Assembly: GCA_025517525.1 (NCBI GenBank)
Contig: JAOPJZ010000003.1
Coordinates: forward strand, 124,001-188,000
Direction: 5' to 3'
DNA length: 64,000 nucleotides
From: Natronosalvus hydrolyticus
GTDB taxonomy: Archaea > Halobacteriota > Halobacteria > Halobacteriales > Natrialbaceae
A program made the position numbers and the translations under genes. Positions 25,303 to 33,198 of the stretch are shown here, in pieces. The number at the start of each line of letters is the position of its first letter. Positions within the stretch are counted from its first letter, which is position 1. A model generated the notes under the pieces. That model had not been told where the DNA came from and did no database searches. It saw nothing but the letters and a program-made list of their open reading frames with translations.

Positions 25303-26340
25303 GTGACCGAACCCACGCTCGGTAAGATCGATCGCTCCTTCTTCGAGGACCACATCGCGACCCGCCTCGGCGCTGACCGTGACGACGTGGCGCTCGGACC
25401 GACACACGGGGTCGACTTCGGCGTCGTCGACATCGGTGGGCAGGCACTGGTGACGGCCACCGACCCGATTTCGATACTGCCAGACCTTGGCCTCGGGCGG
25501 GCCGCTCGGTTCGCCCTCGATCTAATCCTGGCGGACGTGGCCGTCAGCGGAATCCCTCCGTCCCACCTCTCGATCTGTTTTACGCTCCCGCCGGAGATGA
25601 CCGACGACGAGTTCGCCATGGTCTGGGAGACCATCCACGCGGAGTGCGCGGACCTCGGCGTCGCCGTCGTCACCGGCCACACGGCCCGCTACAGCGGCTG
25701 TTCGTACCCCTGGGTCGGCGGCGCGACTGTCTTCGGCGTCGGGGACCACGAGGACGTGATCCGCCCCGATGGGGCTCGAGTCGGCGACCGACTCCTGTTG
25801 ACGACCGGGCCCGCCGCCGAGGCCGTCGGACTCTTGAGCACGCTCTTTGGCGACCATGTTGGCGTCTCGGGCACCACACTCGAGCACGCCCAGTCCCGAC
25901 TCGGGGACGTCTATTGCGTTCGCGATGCGTTGACGGCGGCCGCTGCTGGGCCAGTGACGGCGATGCACGACGTGACCGAGGGCGGTCTCGCCGGAGCCCT
26001 GAACGAGATGGCCGAGGGCTCGGGCACCCAGTTTCGGGTCGACCGCGAGGCGGTCCCGCTGGCTCCCGGCGTCGCCGAGGTATGTGCCGCCCTCGAGTTC
26101 GACCCCTGGCACGCGACCAGTTGTGGCTCGCTGCTTATCGCCGTCGAACCGGACGGTGTGGACGACGTGTGTGATGCTCTGGAACAGCGAGGGACTCGCG
26201 TGGCTGAGATCGGACAGGTTCGACCTCGAGAATCCGAAGACGTGCCCGCCGTCCTCGCCAGCGGGGACCCCCTCGAGCGTCCGGCTGCCGACCCGTCTTG
26301 GGACGCCTACGCCCGGCTCCTCGATGAGGAAAAGGATTAG
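25303..26340 (+). CDS. AIR synthase-related (PurM/HypE-like) protein
   Basis: The 345-aa protein belongs to the PurM/HypE/SelD/ThiL ATP-binding superfamily. The N-terminal half carries [24 protein letters not shown] and [15 protein letters not shown], the metal-phosphate-binding region. The C-terminal domain has the glycine-rich [19 protein letters not shown] and [13 protein letters not shown]. It is closest in layout to HypE-like archaeal proteins of unknown reaction, and no hydrogenase genes are nearby. ThiD follows 30 bp downstream, so a thiamine-linked role is possible but unproven. The start is the GTG at 25303 ([14 protein letters not shown]); the 42 codons before it are not conserved in type. 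Confidence 0.8.
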   Translation: MTEPTLGKIDRSFFEDHIATRLGADRDDVALGPTHGVDFGVVDIGGQALVTATDPISILPDLGLGRAARFALDLILADVAVSGIPPSHLSICFTLPPEMTDDEFAMVWETIHAECADLGVAVVTGHTARYSGCSYPWVGGATVFGVGDHEDVIRPDGARVGDRLLLTTGPAAEAVGLLSTLFGDHVGVSGTTLEHAQSRLGDVYCVRDALTAAAAGPVTAMHDVTEGGLAGALNEMAEGSGTQFRVDREAVPLAPGVAEVCAALEFDPWHATSCGSLLIAVEPDGVDDVCDALEQRGTRVAEIGQVRPRESEDVPAVLASGDPLERPAADPSWDAYARLLDEEKD

Positions 26341-26370
26341 CCATTAATACCACCGCAAAATACACCAGGT

Positions 26371-27183
26371 ATGCAACAACCCGAACCGGTTGCTCGTCCA
26401 GTCGGTCTCACCATCGCAGGCAGCGATTCCGGCGGTGGAGCCGGCATCCAGGCCGATCTGAAAACGATGGCCGCTCACGGCGTCTACGGAACGACCGCTA
26501 TCACGGCCGTCACCGCCCAGCACACCCGCGGCGTCGAGTCATCGTTCGTCCTCCCGCTCGAGGAAATCGACGCCCAGATTCGTGCCGTTCTCGAGGACTT
26601 CGACGTTCGGGCCGTGAAGACTGGAATGCTCGCCACCGGCGAGATAATCGACCTGGTGACCGAACACGCAGCCGACCTCGAGATCCCGCTGGTCGTCGAC
26701 CCGGTGATGGTCGCCACCTCGGGGGACCGGTTGCTCGACCTCGAAGGCGTCGCCGCCTACGAGGACCTGCTCGAACACGCCACGCTGGTCACTCCGAACG
26801 TCGACGAAGCGGGAGTGTTGACCGGCGTTACCGTCGACGACGTCGAGAGCGCACGAAACGCGGGAGAACAGTTACTCGAGGACGGCGCAGATGGGGCCCT
26901 CATCAAAGGCGGACACGTTCCTGGTGCAGAGATTACAGACCTGCTCGTCACCGACGAGGGTGAGCGGGCGTTCACGCATCCGCGTATCGACACCGAGGCA
27001 ACGCACGGGTCGGGCTGTACCCTCGCGGCGGCGATCACCGCTGGGTTGGCCAAAGATGACTCACCCGAGCAGGCCGTCGAACGTGGGGTTGCACACCTCG
27101 AGACTGCCGTTTCGGCACACTACGACGTGGGTCAGGGACCCGGCACAATCAACCACTTTGGAATGGACAACGACGACGATTGA
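26371..27183 (+). CDS. thiD: Hydroxymethylpyrimidine/phosphomethylpyrimidine kinase
   Basis: The 270-aa ribokinase-fold enzyme phosphorylates HMP and HMP-phosphate in thiamine synthesis. The N-terminal [20 protein letters not shown], the [10 protein letters not shown] loop, [13 protein letters not shown] and the catalytic [11 protein letters not shown] are all present. The C-terminal ThiN domain found in some archaeal fusions is absent here. A TATA-like TTAATAC at 26344-26350 lies 25 nt before the ATG, so it may be transcribed leaderless as well as from the upstream gene. After it, 27184-27377 holds no gene. Confidence 0.93.
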   Translation: MQQPEPVARPVGLTIAGSDSGGGAGIQADLKTMAAHGVYGTTAITAVTAQHTRGVESSFVLPLEEIDAQIRAVLEDFDVRAVKTGMLATGEIIDLVTEHAADLEIPLVVDPVMVATSGDRLLDLEGVAAYEDLLEHATLVTPNVDEAGVLTGVTVDDVESARNAGEQLLEDGADGALIKGGHVPGAEITDLLVTDEGERAFTHPRIDTEATHGSGCTLAAAITAGLAKDDSPEQAVERGVAHLETAVSAHYDVGQGPGTINHFGMDNDDD

Positions 27184-27377
27184 CGGAGTACTGAGTGGCT
27201 TCACAAACCTGCACCCGTGAGTGAAATTATGCGGTTGCGTTCGATTTCATGCACTGATCGACGGTTGGAAGAGTACCGACAGGGTTCGACAAGACGACAC
27301 ACCCTGAGGTCAGCAACCGAAGCCAGCCAGTCGCTCAACCCGCAGGACTTTACTCCTCGGAACACACTCGAGCGTAT

Positions 27378-30062
27378 ATGACCGAGGCGACGGGGATCGT
27401 CGGCGAGTTTCTTTCGTTGAAAGCGGAGACCGACGCCGATATTCTGGCGATGCAGTGTGGGGATTTTTACGAGTTCTTCGGGGACGACGCAGAACTCGTC
27501 GGCGAGGAACTCGACCTCAAAGTAACCTCCAAATCCTCGCAGGGACAGTCCTATCCGATGGCCGGCGTCCCCCTACAAGACCTGACGCCGTACCTCAAAG
27601 CGCTCGTCGAACGCGGCTATCGCGTGGCCGTCGCCGACCAGTACGAAACCGACGACGGCCACGCACGGGAAATCGTCCGCGTCGTCACCCCGGGGACATT
27701 GCTCGAGACGAGCGACGCGGACGCCCAGTATCTGGCCGCCATCGTCGTCGACGCGACCGCTGGCTCGAGCGGACGGTCGGGTACGGGCGGCGGTTCCAGC
27801 GCGGGCGAAACGACGTATGGCCTCGCCTTTGCCGACATCACGACGGGCCGGTTCCTCGTTGCGAACGCCGAAGACGTCGACGAGGCGATGACCGAGTGTT
27901 ACCGGTTCGACCCGGTCGAAATCCTTCCCGGCCCGCGCGTGCGGACCGACGACGAGTTGCTCACCCAGCTTCGTGACCGACTGGACGCACGGCTGTCCCT
28001 CGCCGATACCGAATCGTTCGCCCCAAAGCGGGCGACCCACCGCCTCCGGGGGCAGTTCGGTGACGAGACCGTCGACCGACTCGAGTTGACGGAGGCGACC
28101 CGGTCGGCGGCCGGTGCCGTCCTCTCCTACGTCGAAGAGACGGGGGCCGGCGTCCTGGCGTCGATGACGCGCTTACAGACCCACCGTGGGGACGACCACG
28201 TAACCCTCGACGTCACCACCCAGCGCAATCTCGAGTTGACCGAAACGATGCACGGCGACCGCTCGGGGTCGCTGTTTGCGACCATCGATCACACCGAAAC
28301 CAGTGCCGGCGGCCGCCTGCTCAAAGAGTGGCTCCAGCGACCCCGACGCTCGCTCGAGGTGCTCGAAACCCGCCAGGCGAGCGTCGAAGCGCTGGCCGCT
28401 AGCGCGCTCGCTCGCGACGAACTCCGGGAGGTTCTCGGCGAGGCCTACGACCTCGAGCGACTGGCCTCGCGAGCGACCCACGGCAGTGCCGATGCCCAGG
28501 ACCTGCTTTCGGTACGAGACACGCTGGCGGTGTTGCCCCGCGTGGCCGAGTGTGTCGAATCGACACCCGACCTGGCGGCCTCACCGCTCACCGACATCCT
28601 CGAGCGCGCCGACAGGGAGCAAGCGGCGGCCCTGCAGAACCGTCTGGCCGAAGCGCTGGCCGATGATCCACCGTCGACGGTCAGACAGGGCGGGCTCCTC
28701 GCTCGAGGGTACGACGACGAACTCGACGACCTCATCGACCGCCACGAAGCCGTCATCGAGTGGCTCGAGACGCTCGCCGACCGCGAAAAGCGCGAGCACG
28801 ATCTGAGCCACGTCAGCGTCGACCGGAACAAGACCGACGGCTACTACATCCAGGTCGGCCGCTCGGTCGCCGATCAGGTCCCCGAGCACTACGAGGAGAT
28901 CAAACAGCTCAAAAACTCCAAACGGTTCACCACCGACGAACTCGAGGCCAAAGAGCGGGAAATCCTGCGCCTCGAGGAACAACGCGGCGAACTCGAGTAC
29001 GAACTGTTCCAGCGGCTTCGGGCCGACGTGGCCGACCACGCGACGCTGTTACAGGACGTCGGGAGAACGCTGGCGACGATCGACGCGCTCGCGAGTCTGG
29101 CGAGTCACGCCGCCGAGAACGGCTGGGTTCGGCCGACGGTACACGATGGCGACGCGCTCGAGATCACACAGGGCCGCCACCCGGTCGTCGAACAGACGAC
29201 GGAGTTCGTCCCGAACGACGTGTCTATGGACCGTAACCGGGGTTTTCTCCTCGTAACGGGGCCAAACATGTCCGGCAAGTCGACGTACATGCGACAGGTG
29301 GCCTGTATCGTCCTGCTGGCCCAGATCGGCGGGTTCGTCCCCGCGCGCGAAGCCGAAATCGGGCTGGTCGACGGAATATTCACCCGCGTCGGCGCGCTGG
29401 ACGAACTCGCACAGGGCCGCTCGACGTTCATGGTCGAGATGAGCGAACTCTCGAACATCTTACACGCCGCGACCGAGGAGTCACTCGTCATCCTCGACGA
29501 AGTCGGGCGCGGGACGGCGACCTACGACGGCATCTCCATCGCCTGGGCGGCCACCGAGTATCTGCACAACGAAATCGGGGCGAAAACGCTCTTTGCGACA
29601 CACTATCACGAGTTGACCGGGCTGGCCGACACTCTGCCAAGAGTCGCCAACGTCCACGTTGCGGCCGACGAACGGGACGGCGACGTCACCTTCCTGCGAA
29701 CCGTCCGGGATGGCCCGACCGACCGAAGCTACGGTATCCACGTCGCTGGCCTCGCGGGCGTTCCCGATCCGGTCGTCGACCGCGCTCGAGACGTCCTCGA
29801 CCGACTCCGCGAGGAGAAAGCCATCGAGGCCAAAGGCGGCGGCTCGAGCGACCCCGTCCAGACAGTGTTCGACGTCTCGAGCGGGAGCTTTCGCGGGCCG
29901 GTGAACGCCGACGGCGGCGAACCCGAACCGGACGCCGGTGAGACCCTCGATGCAGACACACAGGCTGTCCTCGAGGAGCTCTCCTCGGTCGACGTGAACG
30001 CGACGCCGCCCGTAGAGCTACTGACGAAAGTGCAGGAGTGGCAAGCGAAATTGGACGACTGA
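27378..30062 (+). CDS. mutS: DNA mismatch recognition protein MutS
   Basis: The 894-aa protein is a full-length MutS1. The mismatch-reading motif is GDFYEFFGDD near residues 27-36. The connector, lever and clamp regions follow, and the ATPase domain begins with GPNMSGKSTYMRQ near residue 627, then DELAQGRSTFMVEM and VILDEVGRGTATYDG. The C-terminal tail is acidic and low in complexity before a final helical segment. It binds mismatches as a dimer and recruits MutL, encoded 3.1 kb downstream on the same strand. A TATA-like TTTACT at 27349 fits a leaderless start at 27378. A Gly/Ser insert (SSGRSGTGGGSSAGE) near residue 130 is a haloarchaeal loop. Confidence 0.95.
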   Translation: MTEATGIVGEFLSLKAETDADILAMQCGDFYEFFGDDAELVGEELDLKVTSKSSQGQSYPMAGVPLQDLTPYLKALVERGYRVAVADQYETDDGHAREIVRVVTPGTLLETSDADAQYLAAIVVDATAGSSGRSGTGGGSSAGETTYGLAFADITTGRFLVANAEDVDEAMTECYRFDPVEILPGPRVRTDDELLTQLRDRLDARLSLADTESFAPKRATHRLRGQFGDETVDRLELTEATRSAAGAVLSYVEETGAGVLASMTRLQTHRGDDHVTLDVTTQRNLELTETMHGDRSGSLFATIDHTETSAGGRLLKEWLQRPRRSLEVLETRQASVEALAASALARDELREVLGEAYDLERLASRATHGSADAQDLLSVRDTLAVLPRVAECVESTPDLAASPLTDILERADREQAAALQNRLAEALADDPPSTVRQGGLLARGYDDELDDLIDRHEAVIEWLETLADREKREHDLSHVSVDRNKTDGYYIQVGRSVADQVPEHYEEIKQLKNSKRFTTDELEAKEREILRLEEQRGELEYELFQRLRADVADHATLLQDVGRTLATIDALASLASHAAENGWVRPTVHDGDALEITQGRHPVVEQTTEFVPNDVSMDRNRGFLLVTGPNMSGKSTYMRQVACIVLLAQIGGFVPAREAEIGLVDGIFTRVGALDELAQGRSTFMVEMSELSNILHAATEESLVILDEVGRGTATYDGISIAWAATEYLHNEIGAKTLFATHYHELTGLADTLPRVANVHVAADERDGDVTFLRTVRDGPTDRSYGIHVAGLAGVPDPVVDRARDVLDRLREEKAIEAKGGGSSDPVQTVFDVSSGSFRGPVNADGGEPEPDAGETLDADTQAVLEELSSVDVNATPPVELLTKVQEWQAKLDD

Positions 30063-30068
30063 CCGCGA

Positions 30069-30917
30069 TCAGAGGTCCGTCGAATTGAAGCGAACGTAGC
30101 CAACCACCAGCGGGACGATGAGCCACAGTGCGAGGACGACGAAGCCGATCTCCGGTGTCGCATAAAACGCATCGAACCCCGCAGCCTGCGTCTGGGCGTT
30201 CGCTTCGTCAGCGAACGCCGGTAGCAACGCGACGAGCGACGAGAAGTACGCCGAAGATGGCGGAATCTGCATCACGAGAAAGACCCAGTCAGGCATTTGC
30301 TGGGGCATCGAAAATCCGTTGGCGACGTAGACGACACCGAGTGGGACGACGTCCCAGGCGAGTTCGAACACGACGAAAAAGCCGAGTGCGAGCGTGGTCG
30401 CTCGAGACGTCGACCCTGTCGTCGCCGAAAGGCCAACGATGATCGTTGCGTACACGCCGGCGAACAGGACGGCCGTCATGACGAAGAGGACGACCGGGAC
30501 GACCTGAATCGTCCCCAGCAAGAGCGCTCCGAAGCCGACACCGATCAGGAGTCCGATGCCGAGGGTCACCGCGATGACGGCCGCTCGACCGACAACTTTC
30601 CCGAGAAACACCTCGCCACGGGTATGGGGCAAGCCAAGGAGCAGTTTGATGCTCCCGAGTTCGCGTTCGCCAGCGACCGACTTGTAACAGACGACGATGG
30701 CGGAGAGTGCGACGAACAGCCCGGTGATTCCTGCCAGGAAAAACACCATTCCGGCGAACGAAACCTCGCCGGACTGGGCACCGAACGCCTCCGGCACCTC
30801 GACGTAAGCGTACGTGGTTATAACCGAGAAAAACACGAAGACAGCCAGTAAGGCCCAGAGTGCTCGAGACTGGACGGCGTCGCGAAAGTCCTTCTTGGCG
30901 ACGGCGAGCCAGCTCAT
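30069..30917 (-). CDS. ABC-2-type transporter permease
   Basis: The 282-aa membrane protein is the permease of an ABC-2-type exporter. It begins MSWLAVAKKDFRDAVQSRALW, the usual cytoplasmic coupling segment, and has six hydrophobic helices. The loop VAGERELGSIKLLLGLPHTRGEVFLGK is characteristic of the NosY/ABC-2 group. It overlaps its ATPase gene by 4 bp (ATGA), so the two are translationally coupled. The substrate is unknown; drugs, lipids or peptides are typical. It is convergent with mutS, with a 6-bp gap. Confidence 0.88.
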   Translation of the reverse strand: MSWLAVAKKDFRDAVQSRALWALLAVFVFFSVITTYAYVEVPEAFGAQSGEVSFAGMVFFLAGITGLFVALSAIVVCYKSVAGERELGSIKLLLGLPHTRGEVFLGKVVGRAAVIAVTLGIGLLIGVGFGALLLGTIQVVPVVLFVMTAVLFAGVYATIIVGLSATTGSTSRATTLALGFFVVFELAWDVVPLGVVYVANGFSMPQQMPDWVFLVMQIPPSSAYFSSLVALLPAFADEANAQTQAAGFDAFYATPEIGFVVLALWLIVPLVVGYVRFNSTDL

Positions 30918-31834
30918 GCCCGCACCTCCTGCTCTTCGGTCGTGTACTGGACGAACAGGTCCTCGAGCGAGGATTCGTCGACACTGAAATCGGCAATGGT
31001 GGCTCCCGCGGAATCGAGGGTTTTCAGCACGTCGTACTTCGAGCCACCGAACAGCGTCACCACGACCTGTCCGTCCTCGTACACAGCGTTGGTGACGCCC
31101 TCGCAGTCGGCCACCGCCTCGAGCATCGCCTCGTCGACGTCGGCTGCCGAAATCCACATCGTCGTGGCTGTCTCGGTCGCCTCTCGCAGGCCGTCGACGG
31201 TATCCACCGCGACCAGTTGTCCGCGATTGATGATGGCTACTCGATCACAGATGGCTTCGACCTGTTCCATGATATGACTCGAGAAGAACACGGTCGTTCC
31301 GCGCTCGTTTTCCTCGCGAATAATTTCGCGCATTTCACGGGCACCGTTGGGGTCGAGTCCCGTCGAGGGTTCATCCAGTACGAGCAGGTCCGGATCGCCC
31401 ACCAGCGCCATCGCCAGGACGAGTCGCTGGGTCATCCCTTTCGAATAGCCACCCGCCTTGCGGTCGGCGGCCTCGGCGATACCGACCCGCTCGAGCAAGG
31501 CGTCGATATCCTGGCCGACCGCCTTCGATTCCAACACGAACTCGATGTGCTGACGGCCGGTGAGTCGGTCGTAGACGTGGTAGCCATCGGGCAACACGCC
31601 GGTTCGTTGTCGCACGGCGAGGCTCTCGGCCTGTGCGTCGTGGCCGAGTACGGTCGCGCTACCAGCCGTCGGACGCGTGAAATCGAGCAAGATATCGATG
31701 GTCGTCGATTTCCCGGCCCCGTTCGGTCCCAGGAAGCCGAATATTTCGCCCTCCTCGATCGTAAGGTCCAGGTCGTCGACCGCCACGACGTCGCCGAAGT
31801 GCTTCGTCAATCCCTCGAGTTCTATCGCAGCCAT
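30914..31834 (-). CDS. ABC transporter ATP-binding protein
   Basis: The 306-aa protein is the ATPase of the exporter. Walker A is GPNGAGKST (residues 36-44), the ABC signature is YSKGMTQR, Walker B is LLVLDEPSTGLDP, and the H-loop is FFSSHIMEQ. The C-terminal 80 residues form the extension often seen in ABC-2 exporters of the CcmA/DrrA group. I start at the ATG at 31834 (MAAIELEGLTKHFG). A minus-strand TATA-like AATATTTTTG lies about 80 bp upstream, and a palindrome at 31955-31972 lies beyond it. Confidence 0.92.
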   Translation of the reverse strand: MAAIELEGLTKHFGDVVAVDDLDLTIEEGEIFGFLGPNGAGKSTTIDILLDFTRPTAGSATVLGHDAQAESLAVRQRTGVLPDGYHVYDRLTGRQHIEFVLESKAVGQDIDALLERVGIAEAADRKAGGYSKGMTQRLVLAMALVGDPDLLVLDEPSTGLDPNGAREMREIIREENERGTTVFFSSHIMEQVEAICDRVAIINRGQLVAVDTVDGLREATETATTMWISAADVDEAMLEAVADCEGVTNAVYEDGQVVVTLFGGSKYDVLKTLDSAGATIADFSVDESSLEDLFVQYTTEEQEVRA

Positions 31835-31954
31835 GTTAACTACCCTCCGCCGAATACCGTCTTCGGATACAACGCGCACTGTTGTTCATGTCATTCCTCT
31901 CGTCTGGCGCCTTCAAAAATATTGTTATTGATGCGACATATTGGCAGTGAGACT

Positions 31955-31972
31955 ACTCAAAATTGTTTGAGT
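31955..31972. promoter_or_regulatory. Palindromic candidate operator upstream of the ABC genes
   Basis: ACTCAAA-ATTG-TTTGAGT is a perfect 7-bp inverted repeat, 33-50 bp upstream of the probable TATA element of the ABC operon on the minus strand. It lies between the gene for a winged-helix regulator and the operon, which suggests that the regulator binds here. The rest of 31835-32085 holds no gene. Confidence 0.4.
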
Positions 31973-32071
31973 GAAACAGTTGTACAAACGAGAGACGTGT
32001 GTCAGCAGTAGGGGTAATTGAAACCTCGAGAGGCATGCACGTGACTCACGCTGTGGAACTGTAGAACTATC

Positions 32072-32132
32072 TCGCCATCGTACGGTTAGTATGTCGTGGA
32101 ATTTCCTCGCCGTCGTACGGTTAGTGCGTCGT
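32072..32132. repeat. Imperfect 26-bp direct duplication at the end of the HTH gene
   Basis: The 26-bp motif TCGCC(A/G)TCGTACGGTTAGT(A/G)(T/C)GTCGT occurs at 32072-32097 and again at 32107-32132, 35 bp apart. The second copy encodes the ALTVRR segment of the HTH protein; the first supplies its last residues and stop in another frame. The duplication probably arose by slippage and shortened the original C-terminus. Confidence 0.65.
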
Positions 32133-32991
32133 CCATCTCGAGACGGACTTGCTCCCCGTTTACGTCGATTTCGAAAACGACCTCGAGTGGTGAGCGTGAT
32201 CGAATCTCCGTCGTCCAGTCGTCACCGGTAAAGTACCCGAGGAGTTCCCAGAGCGGTGTCTCGAGGAGCGTGATACCTCGGTTGCGACGCAGCGTGGCGA
32301 TTTCTGGATGAAACGTGGCCAGCATTTCGACGGGGAAGTGAACGACCATCCGGCACTGCTGGCAGGTGCTCGACAGCGTATGAAAAGCCATACCGTCCGT
32401 TTCCCGTGTGTCGACGTCGATATCGATGGGGCCGTAACACTCCGGGCAAACCCCACCCCTAACCGAGATAGCGGCACTCCAGAGACGTGTGCCGAAACTG
32501 GCAACGATTTCGGCAGGCGATCGGCCCGAAGCCTGGCTTCGTGGGAACGCATCTGCCAACAGCGTCGAGTCACAGGCCGAACAACGGATAATGAATCGTT
32601 CGTCCCTCGAGTCCGCGACGAGCGCGGATTCACGACAGAACGGACACGTGCCATCGACCTCGACCGTTTCGAACGACGGCGTGCTCTCGTACAGTCCTGA
32701 CCGAACCGTGCGAACGATTTTTTCGCCAGCGTAAGTGAGCCGATAGCCCTCCGGCGTTTCCGCGACGAACGGTCCGACGAGCTGTTTGAGGTGATACGAA
32801 AACTGCGAGGTGCTCTCCACGTCGCTTCGCTCGTACAGTTCGGTGAACGACAGCGCGTGTCCCTGTCGTTTGAGTTCCCACTCCCGCTCGGCCAGCGTGA
32901 ACAGTATCTCGAGTCGACAATCGTTTCCCAGCGTCCGAATCGCATCGCTCACCGCCGGGTCGATGTGTCTGCCATCCTCGCTCGAGTCCAT
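32086..32991 (-). CDS. Winged-helix transcriptional regulator with zinc ribbons
   Basis: The 301-aa protein has an ArsR-like winged helix in the first 95 residues (AIRTLGNDCRLEILFTLAE, then SFTELYERSDVESTSQFSYHLKQL and GYRLTYAGEKIVRTV). Two zinc-ribbon-like regions follow, CPFC...CSAC and CPEC...CQQC. This layout is common in a haloarchaeal family of unknown ligand. I use the ATG at 32991 (MDSSEDGRHIDPAVS); upstream reading is not protein-like. It lies upstream of the ABC genes on the same strand and may control them. Its last residues derive from a short duplication. It is divergent from mutL with a 207-bp gap that holds nothing else I can support. Confidence 0.82.
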   Translation of the reverse strand: MDSSEDGRHIDPAVSDAIRTLGNDCRLEILFTLAEREWELKRQGHALSFTELYERSDVESTSQFSYHLKQLVGPFVAETPEGYRLTYAGEKIVRTVRSGLYESTPSFETVEVDGTCPFCRESALVADSRDERFIIRCSACDSTLLADAFPRSQASGRSPAEIVASFGTRLWSAAISVRGGVCPECYGPIDIDVDTRETDGMAFHTLSSTCQQCRMVVHFPVEMLATFHPEIATLRRNRGITLLETPLWELLGYFTGDDWTTEIRSRSPLEVVFEIDVNGEQVRLEMDDALTVRRRGNSTTY

Positions 32992-33198
32992 GCACGAGAG
33001 TTCGCACCCAGCAGCGATACATCCACCCGTTCGGACGACCCTCGTCGATACCCTTTTGGGTTCGCTCTGAAACAACTGCACATGACTCTGCACCAGCGAC
33101 TCGAGGACCCACAGGTGCTCGAGCCCGCACGGACACACACGACGGTATCCCTCGGAACGGACTCGTACAACGATGTGGACACAGTGGAGGGGTGAGTC

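Noticed and set aside
25179..25682. N-terminal extension of the alpha/beta hydrolase
   Set aside because: It is antisense to the AIR-synthase-like gene and lacks similarity; the hydrolase fold begins at the ATG at 25178.
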